Assembly: GCA_021736785.1 (NCBI GenBank)
Contig: JAIPFF010000002.1
Location: 124,001-188,000, forward strand
DNA length: 64,000 nucleotides
DNA from: Thiohalocapsa sp.
GTDB lineage: Bacteria; Pseudomonadota; Gammaproteobacteria; Chromatiales; Chromatiaceae
Reading direction: 5' to 3'
Shown: one piece after another, positions 36,545-45,558 of the stretch
Position numbering within the stretch: position 1 is the first letter of the stretch
Layout: every line of letters begins with the position of its first letter
Made by a program: the position numbers and the translations under genes
The notes under the pieces: model-generated
What the model was told of the DNA's origin: nothing
The model's input: only the letters and a program-made list of their open reading frames with translations
The model's database searches: none

Positions 36545-39500
36545 ATGACAAAACTGACGCGCATTAACGGCTTCCTGCCCTTCGTGGTCGTGGTCTTCCT
36601 GAATTCCTTCGTCGACCTCGGCCACAAGATCATCATCCAGAACGCCCTGTTCAAGGCCTATGACGGCCCCGAGCAGATTTGGCTGACCGCAGTCGTCAAT
36701 GCGCTGATCCTGCTGCCGTTTATTCTGCTGTTCACGCCCTCTGGCTATCTGGCGGACCGCTGGCCGAAGAACCGGGTCATGCGCGTCGGTGCATGGGTCG
36801 CGGTCGGCATCACGCTGGGCATTACGGCCTGCTACTACATGGGCCTGTTCTGGCCCGCCTTCGCGATGACCTTCGTGCTCGCACTGCAGAGCGCGATCTA
36901 CTCGCCGTCCAAGTTCGGCTACATCAAAGAGCTTGCCGGCAACGAGGCCCTGACCACCGCCAATGCGTGGGTACAGGCGTCGTCCAGTATCGCGATCCTG
37001 GCCGGCATCCTGGTGTTCTCGATGTTGTTCGAGTGGTTTCTGGCGACGCCGGCGGGCCACAACGGCGGCACCGGTTTGCCTCCCGACGAAATCATGCGCC
37101 AAATCGCCCCGGTGGGCTGGTTCCTGGTGCTGGGCTCGCTGATCGAGGTGGCCCTGACCTACACGCTGCCGGACCGCCGCCCCAGCGAGAGCCATATGCG
37201 CTTCGACTGGGGCGAGTACGTCAGTGGCCGCTATCTCATGCACAACCTGCACGCGGCCTGGGACAACAAGGTGATCTGGCTGTCCATCGTCGGCCTCGGT
37301 GTGTTCTGGGGCATTTCCCAAGTGCTGCTGGCGGCCTTTCCGGCCTTTGTCGAAGACACGTTGGGAGAGACCAATACGGTCGTCATCCAGGGCGTGATGG
37401 CGTTTTCGGGCATCGGGATCATTATCGGCGCGGCCTTCGCGGGACGTATCTCCCGCGACCATGTCGAGACCGGACTCATCCCCTTCGGTGCGATCGGCAT
37501 CGCGCTGGTGCTGTTCCTGCTGCCGGGCATCGGTACGACCTGGCTGCACGGGGTGAACTTCTTCGCGCTCGGCTTCCTGGCCGGCGTCTTCATCGTGCCG
37601 CTGAACGCGCTGATCCAGTTCAACGCCGGCGAGCGCGAGCTCGGCCGCGTGCTGGCGGCCAAGAACTTCGTGCTCAACTGGATCATGCTGGGCGCGCTGA
37701 TCGTCACCGTCATCTCGGCCCTTGCCGAGTCCGGCAGCCGCGCGATCATGGTGGCCCTGGGGGTGGTCGCGCTGGGCGGTGCCGTCTACACCGTCTATCA
37801 GCTGCCGCAGTCGCTGGTGCGCTTCTTTATCGGCAGGCTGATGGCGACGCGCTACCGGCTGCAGGTGATCGGCCTCGACAATATGCCGGCCCAAGGCGGC
37901 GTGCTGATGCTCGGCAACCACATCAGCTGGATCGACTGGGCGATGGTGCAGATGGCCAGCCCCCGGCCGGTCCGGTTCGTGATGGAGCGGGTCATCTACG
38001 AGCGCTGGTATCTGCGCCGGTTCATGGATTTCTTCGGTGTCGTGCCGATCTCGCGCGGGCGCAGCCGCGACGCGCTGCAGGCGGTCACCGAGCTGCTCGA
38101 TCAGGGTCAGGTGGTCTGCGTGTTTCCCGAGGGCACGCTGAGCAAGAACGCCCAGCTCGGCGAGTTCAAAAAAGGCTACGAGCTGGCCGCCAAAGACGCC
38201 GGCGGGGTCATCCTCCCGTTTTACCTGCGCGGCCTTTGGGGCAGCCGCTTCTCCCATGCAAGCGAGAAGCTGAAGCGGACACGGCGCGGCGGACGCACCC
38301 GCGATGTCATCGTCGCCTTCGGCCCGACGCTGCCGATGCAGAGCAAGGCGGAGCAAGTCAAGCAGGCGGTGTTCGAGCTCTCCGTCAGTTCCTGGCAGGA
38401 GCATGTGCAGACGCTGCCGACGCTGCCGGTGGCCTGGCTGCTGGGCGCAAAGCGCCGGCTCGGCATGCCCATGGTCTTCGACACCTCCGGCACTGCACTC
38501 ACCAACCGCCGGCTGATTGCCGCCGTGCTGCTTTTCGCCGGCGAGATCAAGCGCCGCGTGCCCGAGCCCAACGTCGGCATTTTGCTGCCCGCCAGCAGCG
38601 CGGCCGTGATCGCCAACCTGGCCGTTTGGCTGGCCGGCAAGACCGTCGTCAACCTGAACTACACGGCCAATCGCGAAGCATTGCAGCATGCCGTCGCCAC
38701 CGCGGATATCCGCAACGTCATCACCGCCGAGCGCTTTACGCGCAAGCTGGCCGCGCGCGGTGTCGACATCGAGACATTGCTGAAAGGCGCCGAGCTGCAT
38801 GCCATGGAAGACATCCGCGCCGGCATCGGGCGCGCGCGCGGACTCGCCGCGCTGGGCATGACCATCCTGTTGCCGGCGCGCGTGCTGTATCTGCTGTTCG
38901 GGCGCCGCACGCGGCCCGACGACACGGCCGCGATCCTGTTCTCCTCCGGCAGCGAAGGCCGCCCCAAGGGCGTCGAGCTGACGCACCGCAACATCATGGC
39001 GAACGTGCGCCAGATCGCCGACGTACTGAACACCGAATGCGACGATCTGATGTTGTCGAACCTGCCGCTGTTCCACGCCTTCGGCCTCACGGCGACCACG
39101 GCGTTGCCGCTGCTCGAAGGCATTCCGATGATTTGCCACCCGGATCCGACGGATGCCGTCGGGAGTGCCAAGGCCATCGCCCGCTATCGCGCCACGGTGC
39201 TTTGCAGCACATCCACATTCCTGCGCCTGTACGTGCGCAACCGCAAAGTACACCCGATGATGCTGGAGAGCGTGCGCCTGGTGGTCGCGGGCGCCGAGCG
39301 CCTGAGCCCGGACGTGCGCGAGTCTTTCGCGCTGAAGTTCGGCAAGCGCATCTACGAGGGCTACGGCGCCACCGAGACGACACCGGTGGCCAGCGTCAAT
39401 GTGCCCGATGCGCTCGAAACCGGTACCTGGAAGATCCAGACCGGCAGCAAGCCGGGGACCGTCGGCATGCCGCTGCCGGGCACCAGCTTCCGCATCGTCG

Positions 39501-40015
39501 ATCCGGTCACGCTGGCGCCGTTGCCCACCGGCGAGGACGGGCTGATCCTGATCGGCGGTGTCCAAGTCATGAAAGGCTACCTGAACGACCCCGGGCGCAC
39601 CGCCGACGCCGTGGTGGAGATCGACGGCCAACGCTGGTACAAAACCGGCGACAAGGGCCGCTTGGACGAAGACGGCTTCCTGACCATCGTCGACCGCTAT
39701 TCCCGCTTCGCCAAACTGGGCGGCGAGATGGTGAGTCTGGGTGCCGTCGAGCAGCAAGTCCGTGATGCCCTGCAGGCGCCGGAGCTGGATCTGTGCGCCG
39801 TCAGTCTGCCCGACGAAAAGAAGGGCGAGCGGCTCGTGCTGCTGATGGAGACGGGGCACGCGCCGGAGGATGTCCGCGCCCGGCTGCTGGCCGCGGACTT
39901 GAGCCCGCTCATGATCCCGTCCGAGATCCGCGGCGTCGAGAGCGTGCCGAAGCTCGGCAGCGGCAAGACCGATTTCGCTGCCGCCAAGCGGCTGGCGGCG
40001 ACGATGACAGACTGA
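36545..40015 (+). CDS. aas: Acyl-[ACP]-phospholipid O-acyltransferase / acyl-ACP synthetase with MFS domain
   Basis: A 1156-residue three-part protein. Residues 10-420 form a major-facilitator lysophospholipid transporter (LplT-like). Residues 430-620 are a PlsC acyltransferase with the NHxxxxD motif GNHISWIDW near 457 and FPEGT near 528. From about 650 on is an AMP-forming acyl ligase (SSGSEGRPKG near 799; GYGATETTPV; YKTGDKGRLDEDG). It flips lysophospholipids inward and re-acylates them with fatty acids activated on ACP, repairing inner-membrane lipids. The E. coli pathway splits these between lplT and aas; here they are fused, as in several gammaproteobacteria. Confidence 0.95.
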   Translation: MTKLTRINGFLPFVVVVFLNSFVDLGHKIIIQNALFKAYDGPEQIWLTAVVNALILLPFILLFTPSGYLADRWPKNRVMRVGAWVAVGITLGITACYYMGLFWPAFAMTFVLALQSAIYSPSKFGYIKELAGNEALTTANAWVQASSSIAILAGILVFSMLFEWFLATPAGHNGGTGLPPDEIMRQIAPVGWFLVLGSLIEVALTYTLPDRRPSESHMRFDWGEYVSGRYLMHNLHAAWDNKVIWLSIVGLGVFWGISQVLLAAFPAFVEDTLGETNTVVIQGVMAFSGIGIIIGAAFAGRISRDHVETGLIPFGAIGIALVLFLLPGIGTTWLHGVNFFALGFLAGVFIVPLNALIQFNAGERELGRVLAAKNFVLNWIMLGALIVTVISALAESGSRAIMVALGVVALGGAVYTVYQLPQSLVRFFIGRLMATRYRLQVIGLDNMPAQGGVLMLGNHISWIDWAMVQMASPRPVRFVMERVIYERWYLRRFMDFFGVVPISRGRSRDALQAVTELLDQGQVVCVFPEGTLSKNAQLGEFKKGYELAAKDAGGVILPFYLRGLWGSRFSHASEKLKRTRRGGRTRDVIVAFGPTLPMQSKAEQVKQAVFELSVSSWQEHVQTLPTLPVAWLLGAKRRLGMPMVFDTSGTALTNRRLIAAVLLFAGEIKRRVPEPNVGILLPASSAAVIANLAVWLAGKTVVNLNYTANREALQHAVATADIRNVITAERFTRKLAARGVDIETLLKGAELHAMEDIRAGIGRARGLAALGMTILLPARVLYLLFGRRTRPDDTAAILFSSGSEGRPKGVELTHRNIMANVRQIADVLNTECDDLMLSNLPLFHAFGLTATTALPLLEGIPMICHPDPTDAVGSAKAIARYRATVLCSTSTFLRLYVRNRKVHPMMLESVRLVVAGAERLSPDVRESFALKFGKRIYEGYGATETTPVASVNVPDALETGTWKIQTGSKPGTVGMPLPGTSFRIVDPVTLAPLPTGEDGLILIGGVQVMKGYLNDPGRTADAVVEIDGQRWYKTGDKGRLDEDGFLTIVDRYSRFAKLGGEMVSLGAVEQQVRDALQAPELDLCAVSLPDEKKGERLVLLMETGHAPEDVRARLLAADLSPLMIPSEIRGVESVPKLGSGKTDFAAAKRLAATMTD

Positions 40016-40145
40016 AGACGGCACCGGTCTCGAGCCGTCAAGGCAATGAATCCACCGCGGCCGGTGCATCGCGCGATCGGCGGGAGCTTCCCGTCCCGCG
40101 ACAGACTCACCCGCCGCGTAACGAAGCGAGAAAAGCGAGTCCAAG

Positions 40146-40592
40146 ATGATCGACAGACGACTACCGCCGGCAATTGCCGCCGCCGCGGCCGCCCTGCTGC
40201 TGAGTGGCTGCCCGCAGGACCCGCTGGGGCCGGAGAACCGGCTTGCGGTGCTGGCGCTCTCGCAGTGCCGGCACGCCGAAGCACTGGACCTCGCCGATCG
40301 GGCCGCCCGGAGCGGGCACAAGTACAACGTCCAGCGTGCACTGCTGCTGAAGGCCGCGATCCTGCGCGACAGCGGCGATGCGGCCGCTGCCGAGGCGCTT
40401 TATCCGGACATCGAAGCCGCTTGGCGGGCCGCCAAGCAGCGCGACCTCGACGCCGAGCGCCGCGAGCGCGAAATCGGCTTGTTCCTGGAGGTGGCGCGAC
40501 AGGAACGCCGCGCGAAGGGCTTGCCGCTGACCTGCTCGGCGGCCGATGCCGGAGCTGATGCCGGAGTTGATGCCGGCTCCGCGTCTCGATGA
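40146..40592 (+). CDS. Putative TPR-like lipoprotein
   Basis: A 148-residue protein with a lipoprotein signal (AAAAALLLSGC, Cys near residue 22). The helical body resembles one or two tetratricopeptide units (LALSQCRHAEALDLADRAAR; LLKAAILRDSGDAAAAEALYP). The C-terminal tail repeats DAGADAGVDAGS, encoded by short tandem repeats near 40545-40580. Its stop overlaps the zapE start (ATGA). The role is unknown; it may sit at the outer membrane. Confidence 0.72.
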   Translation: MIDRRLPPAIAAAAAALLLSGCPQDPLGPENRLAVLALSQCRHAEALDLADRAARSGHKYNVQRALLLKAAILRDSGDAAAAEALYPDIEAAWRAAKQRDLDAERREREIGLFLEVARQERRAKGLPLTCSAADAGADAGVDAGSASR

Positions 40593-41689
40593 CGCCGGAG
40601 GGCGCCTACCATGCGGCAGTCGCCGGCGGCGGTTTCGAGCATGACCCCGCGCAGGCGCAAGCGGCCTGCGCCCTCACGCGCCTGTACCGCGATCTGCAGG
40701 CCCCGCACGCGGCGGAGCCGTCGCTGCGCGCGCGGCTGCTGTCGTTGGCTCGTCGTCCCGCGCCGGCCGCGCCGCGGCGCGGCCTCTACCTCTGGGGCGG
40801 CGTCGGCCGCGGCAAGACCTGGCTCATGGACCTGTTCTTCGACGCCCTGCCCTTCGACGAAAAAGAACGGCTGCACTATCACCGCTTCATGCAGACGGTG
40901 CATGCCGATCTGCAGCGCCTGAAAGGCCGCGAGGATCCGCTGCGCGGCGTCGCCGCCGAGATCGCCGAAGAAGCCCGCGTGCTGTGCCTGGACGAAATGC
41001 AGGTCAACGACATCACCGATGCGATGATCATGGCCGGCTTGCTGGACGCCCTGTTCTCGCGCGGGGTCACGCTGGTGACGACATCCAACGTGCCTCCCGA
41101 GGGACTTTATCGAGCCGGGCTGCAGCGCGACCGCTTCGAGCCGGCGATTGCCTTGCTGCAGCGCCACTGCGAGGTATTCGAGCTGGCAAGCCCGGTCGAC
41201 TATCGGCTGCGGCGCCTGGAGCAGGCATCGGTCTATCTGACGCCGCTCGATCGGCACGCCGACACCCTGCTGGCGCGCTATTTCAGCGACATCACGGCCG
41301 CGGCCCACCGCCGGACCGATCCCGTCATCGTCAATGACCGGGAGATACCCGTGGTCGCCCGGGGCGACGGCGCGGTGTGGTTCGACTTCGACGTCATCTG
41401 CCACATACCGCGCTCCAAGCTGGACTACGTGGAAGTGGCGCGTTGCTTTCACACGGTGCTGTTGTCGAACGTGCGCAGGCTCAACGACGAGCAGAGTAAT
41501 ATTGCCCATCGCCTGATCACGCTGATCGACGCCGCCTACGACCGCAATGTCAAGCTGATGTTGAGCGCCGAGGCACCGCCCGGCGAGCTCTACCAAGGAC
41601 GCGACCTCGCGTTCGAGTTCCGGCGCACCGAAAGCCGCCTGGTCGAGATGCAGTCGCGCGACTACCTGGCTCGGCCCCACCTTGCCTGA
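40589..41689 (+). CDS. zapE: Cell division ATPase ZapE (AFG1 family)
   Basis: A 366-residue AAA+ ATPase of the AFG1/ZapE family, which acts at the Z-ring late in division. Walker A is GGVGRGKTWLMDLF (about residues 70-83), Walker B LCLDEMQV, sensor TTSNVPPEGLY, and the family signature HYHRFM is near residue 97. Length is normal (about 370). Start overlaps the lipoprotein stop by 4 bp. Confidence 0.94.
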   Translation: MTPEGAYHAAVAGGGFEHDPAQAQAACALTRLYRDLQAPHAAEPSLRARLLSLARRPAPAAPRRGLYLWGGVGRGKTWLMDLFFDALPFDEKERLHYHRFMQTVHADLQRLKGREDPLRGVAAEIAEEARVLCLDEMQVNDITDAMIMAGLLDALFSRGVTLVTTSNVPPEGLYRAGLQRDRFEPAIALLQRHCEVFELASPVDYRLRRLEQASVYLTPLDRHADTLLARYFSDITAAAHRRTDPVIVNDREIPVVARGDGAVWFDFDVICHIPRSKLDYVEVARCFHTVLLSNVRRLNDEQSNIAHRLITLIDAAYDRNVKLMLSAEAPPGELYQGRDLAFEFRRTESRLVEMQSRDYLARPHLA

Positions 41690-41975
41690 GTGCGCTCGAT
41701 AGCAAGTCGCCGCGATCGGATCGCTTGCGCTTGACAATCGACAAGAAAATTCCGCTTTGTTCGGCCTTGATGTCCGTGTATTCTCGGCACCATCATCTTC
41801 AGCGCCTCTCCCGACCAGCAGGCGCGCGCCTATCGCACCACCGAATCAGACAGTACTCAACAGGCTTACGGCCGGCGAGCTCCATCGCCGGGTCCGACTG
41901 CCGTCCGGTTTACGCATCGGCCGGGCGGCGGTTCGACTATTTCCACGGTGCGTGACTTTAGAGAGACCTGACCCG

Positions 41976-42287
41976 ATGAATATCTATGTTGGCAACTTGG
42001 CCTACAGCGTGACCCAAGACGAGCTACAAGAGGCCTTTGCCGCCTTTGGCGAGGTTCAGAGCGCCAATCTGATCACCGATAAGTTTACCGGCGAGTCCAA
42101 AGGCTTCGGTTTCGTCGAGATGCCGAACAACAGCGAAGCGGATGCCGCCATCAAAGCACTCAACGAGCAGCCGCTGAAAGGTCGTCCGTTGCGCGTCAAC
42201 CAGGCAAAGCCGCGCGCAGAGCGCAGCGGCGGCGGCGGTCCCCGAGGTGGTGGTCCCCGCGGCGGCGGCGGCGGCGGTCGCTGGTAG
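41976..42287 (+). CDS. RNA-binding protein with a single RRM and Gly-rich tail
   Basis: A 103-residue protein. RNP2 is MNIYVGNLAY at the very start and RNP1 is SKGFGFVEM near residue 45, giving a complete RRM that binds single-stranded RNA. The tail (GGGGPRGGGPRGGGGGG) is a glycine-rich stretch as in cold-induced bacterial RRM proteins. The frame opens at 41757 but the RRM begins at ATG 41976, so 41690-41975 is a long 5' leader, which could be temperature-responsive. TTGTTC and TATTCT spaced 16 bp (near 41756-41783) are a candidate promoter. Confidence 0.93.
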   Translation: MNIYVGNLAYSVTQDELQEAFAAFGEVQSANLITDKFTGESKGFGFVEMPNNSEADAAIKALNEQPLKGRPLRVNQAKPRAERSGGGGPRGGGPRGGGGGGRW

Positions 42288-43186
42288 AAGACCCGGTACC
42301 TTCATCGGGCGAACCGCACCGGCGGGTTGTCGGTCGCGGATCGTTCCCGGCGCCTGTTCTCGGCACTCGGTCTCGGCTAAGGCCGTCACCGGGTGGCGGA
42401 CTTGTGCCGGGTACCCGTGATTGGCAAGCGTGGCGTTTCAGCGCCAATCTGTCTTGCCTGCTCGCCGTCCCCCTTGCCGGATTAACTTTTTCGTCCGGAT
42501 CAGCATTCACGCGCCGAAGCTTTCGGCGCGCACGCGCGTGCCGCCGCCCCGTCCGAAGACAGCGGCCTTGTGTCGCGGGTCTGACGCAATAGGACAACAC
42601 GGCCCCCGGGACCCTGTCCGGGCGTCGCTATCGGTCTTTTGATAAATAAAAAAAAGGCGGCCAGTGTAGATCGCTCTGCACCGGCCATCCTCGAAAGGTG
42701 GGCTGCAGACCCAGTAGATCCGCAGCCCGCAAGTGATTCGGCAAGGCCCCTTTGTGCGTCTTTTGGCGGCTTGGCCTCTTTTTCGGCTCCCTTCTCACCG
42801 TATCACCCGCAAACGCTGCGTTCTGCTGCTTCTCCGGACGCGACGCCGGTCCGGGCGGGTGGTCATGCGCCTCCCGTTACCGATCCGTGGACGAACAGCA
42901 AGCTCGTCACCGGGTCTGCGTGCGCTGCTTACGCTCTTACTAATGCAGCGCTTGGGCCAAGCACAAAGACAGCTTTATTTTCATAAAGTTACAAACAAAA
43001 ACAGACTGCTTATAAGGTCAATTTTCGCAAATTGCGAATTCTTTTGCAGCATTTCACCAAGCATCGTCGCGAAGCGCGCGGCGCCCGCTCCAAAAATCGC
43101 GAGAATGTAAAGTCCGCGAATCGGAGACGAAGGAGTGACTGCGCGTCGCTCGCCAACAAGTCGGCGGCCGGTGGATTGAATGCAAT
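42288..43186. other. Long gene-free region, possible small RNA on the minus strand
   Basis: About 900 bp without a supported gene. The part around 42960-43080 is strongly A/T-rich. A T-tailed hairpin on the minus strand (42648-42686) must end a transcript entering from the right, yet no minus-strand gene is there. A stable hairpin (GGGCTGC near 42710 with GCAGCCC near 42723) lies just ahead of it. A non-coding RNA between about 42950 and 42650 would explain both; this is an inference. No tmRNA, RNase P, SRP or 6S signature was recognised. Confidence 0.4.
42648..42686 (-). terminator. Rho-independent terminator on the minus strand
   Basis: CACCGGCC (42679-42686) pairs with GGCCAGTG (42659-42666) with one wobble. 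On the minus strand the stem is followed by eight T residues (complement of the A run 42648-42655). No annotated gene precedes it. Confidence 0.75.
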
Positions 43187-43205
43187 AACGTTATGCAATA
43201 ACATC
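43187..43205. promoter_or_regulatory. Zur-box-like palindrome upstream of the zinc locus
   Basis: GTTAT-GCA-ATAAC (43190-43202), continued to ATAACATC at 43205, fits the gammaproteobacterial Zur pattern GTTAT-N3-ATAAC. A second TGCAATAAC (43181-43189) gives a direct repeat 13 bp away. It ends about 30 bp before the first gene of the zinc group. Zur binding is inferred from sequence. Confidence 0.6.
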
Positions 43206-43236
43206 TCGGTATGACGGCGACATCCGATTTTTTACA

Positions 43237-43569
43237 TTGATTGCCCCGGCAAGGCGGGTGCCGTCGGAACGGGGGACCTATCGCTCATTGCGGCTCGTCG
43301 CCGCGCTCTCCCTCGCACTCGTCTGTAGCCAGCTTCTTCTCGGTCTGCATGCCGTCGAGCACGTCCTTGCGGACCACCCCGACGCCGATGTCTGCGAGCT
43401 ATGCGCTCTTGGCGGCTCGCCGGGCGCTCCGCCGCCCGCGAGCTCTTCATTACTCCCCACGCCGTCGTCGAGCCGGCAGACAGGATCCGTATTCCGTCCC
43501 AATCGCGCCCGGCGCCGTCGCTTCCGCCGGCAAGCTCAGCGAGCCCCTCCAGCGAGCTCCGTCCCCTAA
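43237..43569 (+). CDS. Small membrane protein with His/Cys motif (DUF2946-like)
   Basis: A 110-residue protein with one N-terminal hydrophobic segment (LVAALSLALVCSQLLLGLHAVEHV) followed by HADxCxxC-type residues (ADHPDADVCELCAL) that could bind zinc, then a Pro/Arg-rich tail. It resembles DUF2946-type proteins found near metal transport genes. The start is uncertain: TTG 43237, GTG 43258 or TTG 43291. It is the first gene behind the Zur-box-like palindrome. Confidence 0.5.
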   Translation: MIAPARRVPSERGTYRSLRLVAALSLALVCSQLLLGLHAVEHVLADHPDADVCELCALGGSPGAPPPASSSLLPTPSSSRQTGSVFRPNRARRRRFRRQAQRAPPASSVP

Positions 43570-43788
43570 GACAGGGCTAGACGCGAACACCCCGGCGTTG
43601 GCCGATCCGCCCGGCCGCTTGGCTGCCCGGCAGACGCCCGGCGCCGCGATACCCCGCGTCCCTGCTTTGCCTCTTCTCAAGCATTTGTGTCCTCGCACAT
43701 GGCGGGCGCGGTGCGCCCTTGCGTCAACCGATGCCCTCGGCGCTTGCGTCGCCATGATTCGGACAGGTTCTCCCGACGGAGTATGACC

Positions 43789-45456
43789 ATGCACAATTCT
43801 TCGCTGCGCGGCGCCATCTGTGGCGTCCTCGCGACCCCCTTACTGGCCGCGCCGGGAAGCGCCGCCGCCGGCAACGACGATATCGACGAGCTGCGCCGCA
43901 TGCTCGAGCGAATGAAGACCCAATACGAGGAGCAGATCGACGCCTTGGAGGCACGCCTCGCCGCGGCTGAGCGCGAGGCTTCGGATAGCGCCAGGCGCTC
44001 TGAAGCCGCCGCCGAGCGGGCCGAGCAAGCCGCCCGACAGGCGGCCGCCGAGTCCCGGCCCATGACCGCACCGACGGTAATTCCGGCAACCGCATCCGGC
44101 ACGGCTGGCGGCACGGCCTCGGGCCGCGGCGGCGCGTTCGGCGCCGTCACCTCCGGCACCGCCTTCAACCCGCAGATTTCCGCGATACTCGACGGCAACT
44201 ACTACCACGACGACCTCGGCGGGGAAGGCTCCACCTTGGTGGGCGAGGCCTTCCAGCCCGGACTCAACCGGTTACACGATCACGACCACGGGCACGCAGA
44301 GGCCGGCGGCGACGACCACGGCCACAGCCACGGGGCGGCGGACAACGGCTTCAACTTCCGCGAGGCGGAGCTGACCTTCTCCGCAACCGTCGACCCCTAC
44401 TTCGACGCGGCCCTGTATCTGTCGGTCGACGGCGAAGGCAGTGTCGAACTGGAGGAGGCCTACTTCCAGACCCGCGCCCTGCCCTACGGCCTGCGTGTCA
44501 AGGGCGGCAAGTTCCTCAGCGACTTCGGTTACGCCAACCGCCAGCACCCGCACCAGTGGGACTTCGTCGACCAGAACCTGCCCTACTTGAACCTGCTCGG
44601 CGTGCACGGCCTGCAAGACGTGGGTCTGCAGCTGACCTGGCTGCCGGAATTGCCGGTGTATACCTTGCTCGGTGTCGAAGCCCTGCAGGGTGACCAGGAA
44701 ATCTTCGGCGCCACGCTCGGTGGCGACGATCAGGCCGATTTGGGCTTGGACGACACCGACGACGGGCCGCGGCTGTTCACTGCCTTTGCCAAGGTCGCGC
44801 CGGAGATCGGCGACAATCACGCGCTGCAGATCGGCGTCTCCTATGCGCATGCGACCCAGCAGCAGTTGGTGCAGGAGCACACGCACGCCCATGCGCATGA
44901 CGACCATGATGACCATGACGATGACCATGGCCATGACGACGATCATGGCCATGACGACGACCACCACCAGGAGCCGGACATTCACCGCGCCGGCCTGGAC
45001 GGCGACGCGGGCCTGTGGGGATTGGACCTGGTCTATAAATACGACGGCGGCGGCGCTTACGGCAAAGGCGACTTCAAGCTCCAGACCGAGTACCTGCGCT
45101 CGACCAAGGACATGACGATCCGCTCCAGCGCGCATCCCGAGCAGATCGGCAGCGGGCGCAAGTTCGTCACGGATGGTCTCTACGCGCAGGCCCTCTACGG
45201 CTTCGCGCCCAAGTGGAAAGCCGGTCTTCGCTACGATGTGCTCGGCCTGACCAACGAGATCGAGGGCCGCGATGATTTCGGGTCGTCCGACCGCTGGACC
45301 GTCGACGTCACTTGGTCCCTGTCGGAGTTCTCCCAGTTGCGCGCCCAGTACGCCCGCAGCGATATCCTGGTGGCCGAGAACGACCGCGAGCAATTCGACG
45401 CCTTTTACCTCCAATTCCTGATGAGCCTGGGCAGCCACGGCGCACACGCGTTCTGA
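43789..45456 (+). CDS. Outer-membrane barrel protein with His-rich loops, probable zinc-regulated porin
   Basis: A 555-residue exported protein. After a signal peptide (cleavage near GSAAAG) a coiled coil (about residues 30-85; DDIDELRRMLERMK) is followed by a beta-barrel with alternating strands ending in GAHAF, the Phe terminus of outer-membrane proteins. Two histidine-rich loops stand out: DHDHGHAEAGGDDHGHSHG near residue 165 and a longer HTHAHAHDDHDDHDDDHG stretch near residue 365. These would gather Zn2+. The ATG at 43789 has GGAG seven bases upstream. It belongs with the ABC importer that follows. The specific porin family is not certain. Confidence 0.75.
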   Translation: MHNSSLRGAICGVLATPLLAAPGSAAAGNDDIDELRRMLERMKTQYEEQIDALEARLAAAEREASDSARRSEAAAERAEQAARQAAAESRPMTAPTVIPATASGTAGGTASGRGGAFGAVTSGTAFNPQISAILDGNYYHDDLGGEGSTLVGEAFQPGLNRLHDHDHGHAEAGGDDHGHSHGAADNGFNFREAELTFSATVDPYFDAALYLSVDGEGSVELEEAYFQTRALPYGLRVKGGKFLSDFGYANRQHPHQWDFVDQNLPYLNLLGVHGLQDVGLQLTWLPELPVYTLLGVEALQGDQEIFGATLGGDDQADLGLDDTDDGPRLFTAFAKVAPEIGDNHALQIGVSYAHATQQQLVQEHTHAHAHDDHDDHDDDHGHDDDHGHDDDHHQEPDIHRAGLDGDAGLWGLDLVYKYDGGGAYGKGDFKLQTEYLRSTKDMTIRSSAHPEQIGSGRKFVTDGLYAQALYGFAPKWKAGLRYDVLGLTNEIEGRDDFGSSDRWTVDVTWSLSEFSQLRAQYARSDILVAENDREQFDAFYLQFLMSLGSHGAHAF

Positions 45457-45466
45457 CGCCACTGCC

Positions 45467-45514
45467 GTGCAGGCCGGTGCGGCGGGCGATCGCCGCCCTA
45501 TCGCCGGCCTGCAC
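45467..45514. repeat. Intercistronic inverted repeat
   Basis: GTGCAGGCCGG (45467-45477) and its exact complement (45504-45514) form an 11-bp stem with an inner palindrome (GGGCGATCGCCGCCC). No T run follows. It could stabilise mRNA or attenuate transcription between the barrel gene and the binding-protein gene. Confidence 0.65.
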
Positions 45515-45558
45515 GCGCCGACACAGGAAACGCCGGTTGATACAACGAGGATTCGACG

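Noticed and set aside
36353-40327. Long minus-strand frame opposite aas
   Set aside because: Antisense artefact as above.
42639-42986. 115-codon plus-strand frame in the gene-free region after the RRM gene
   Set aside because: No ribosome-binding site, composition unlike real genes, and it begins inside the minus-strand terminator.
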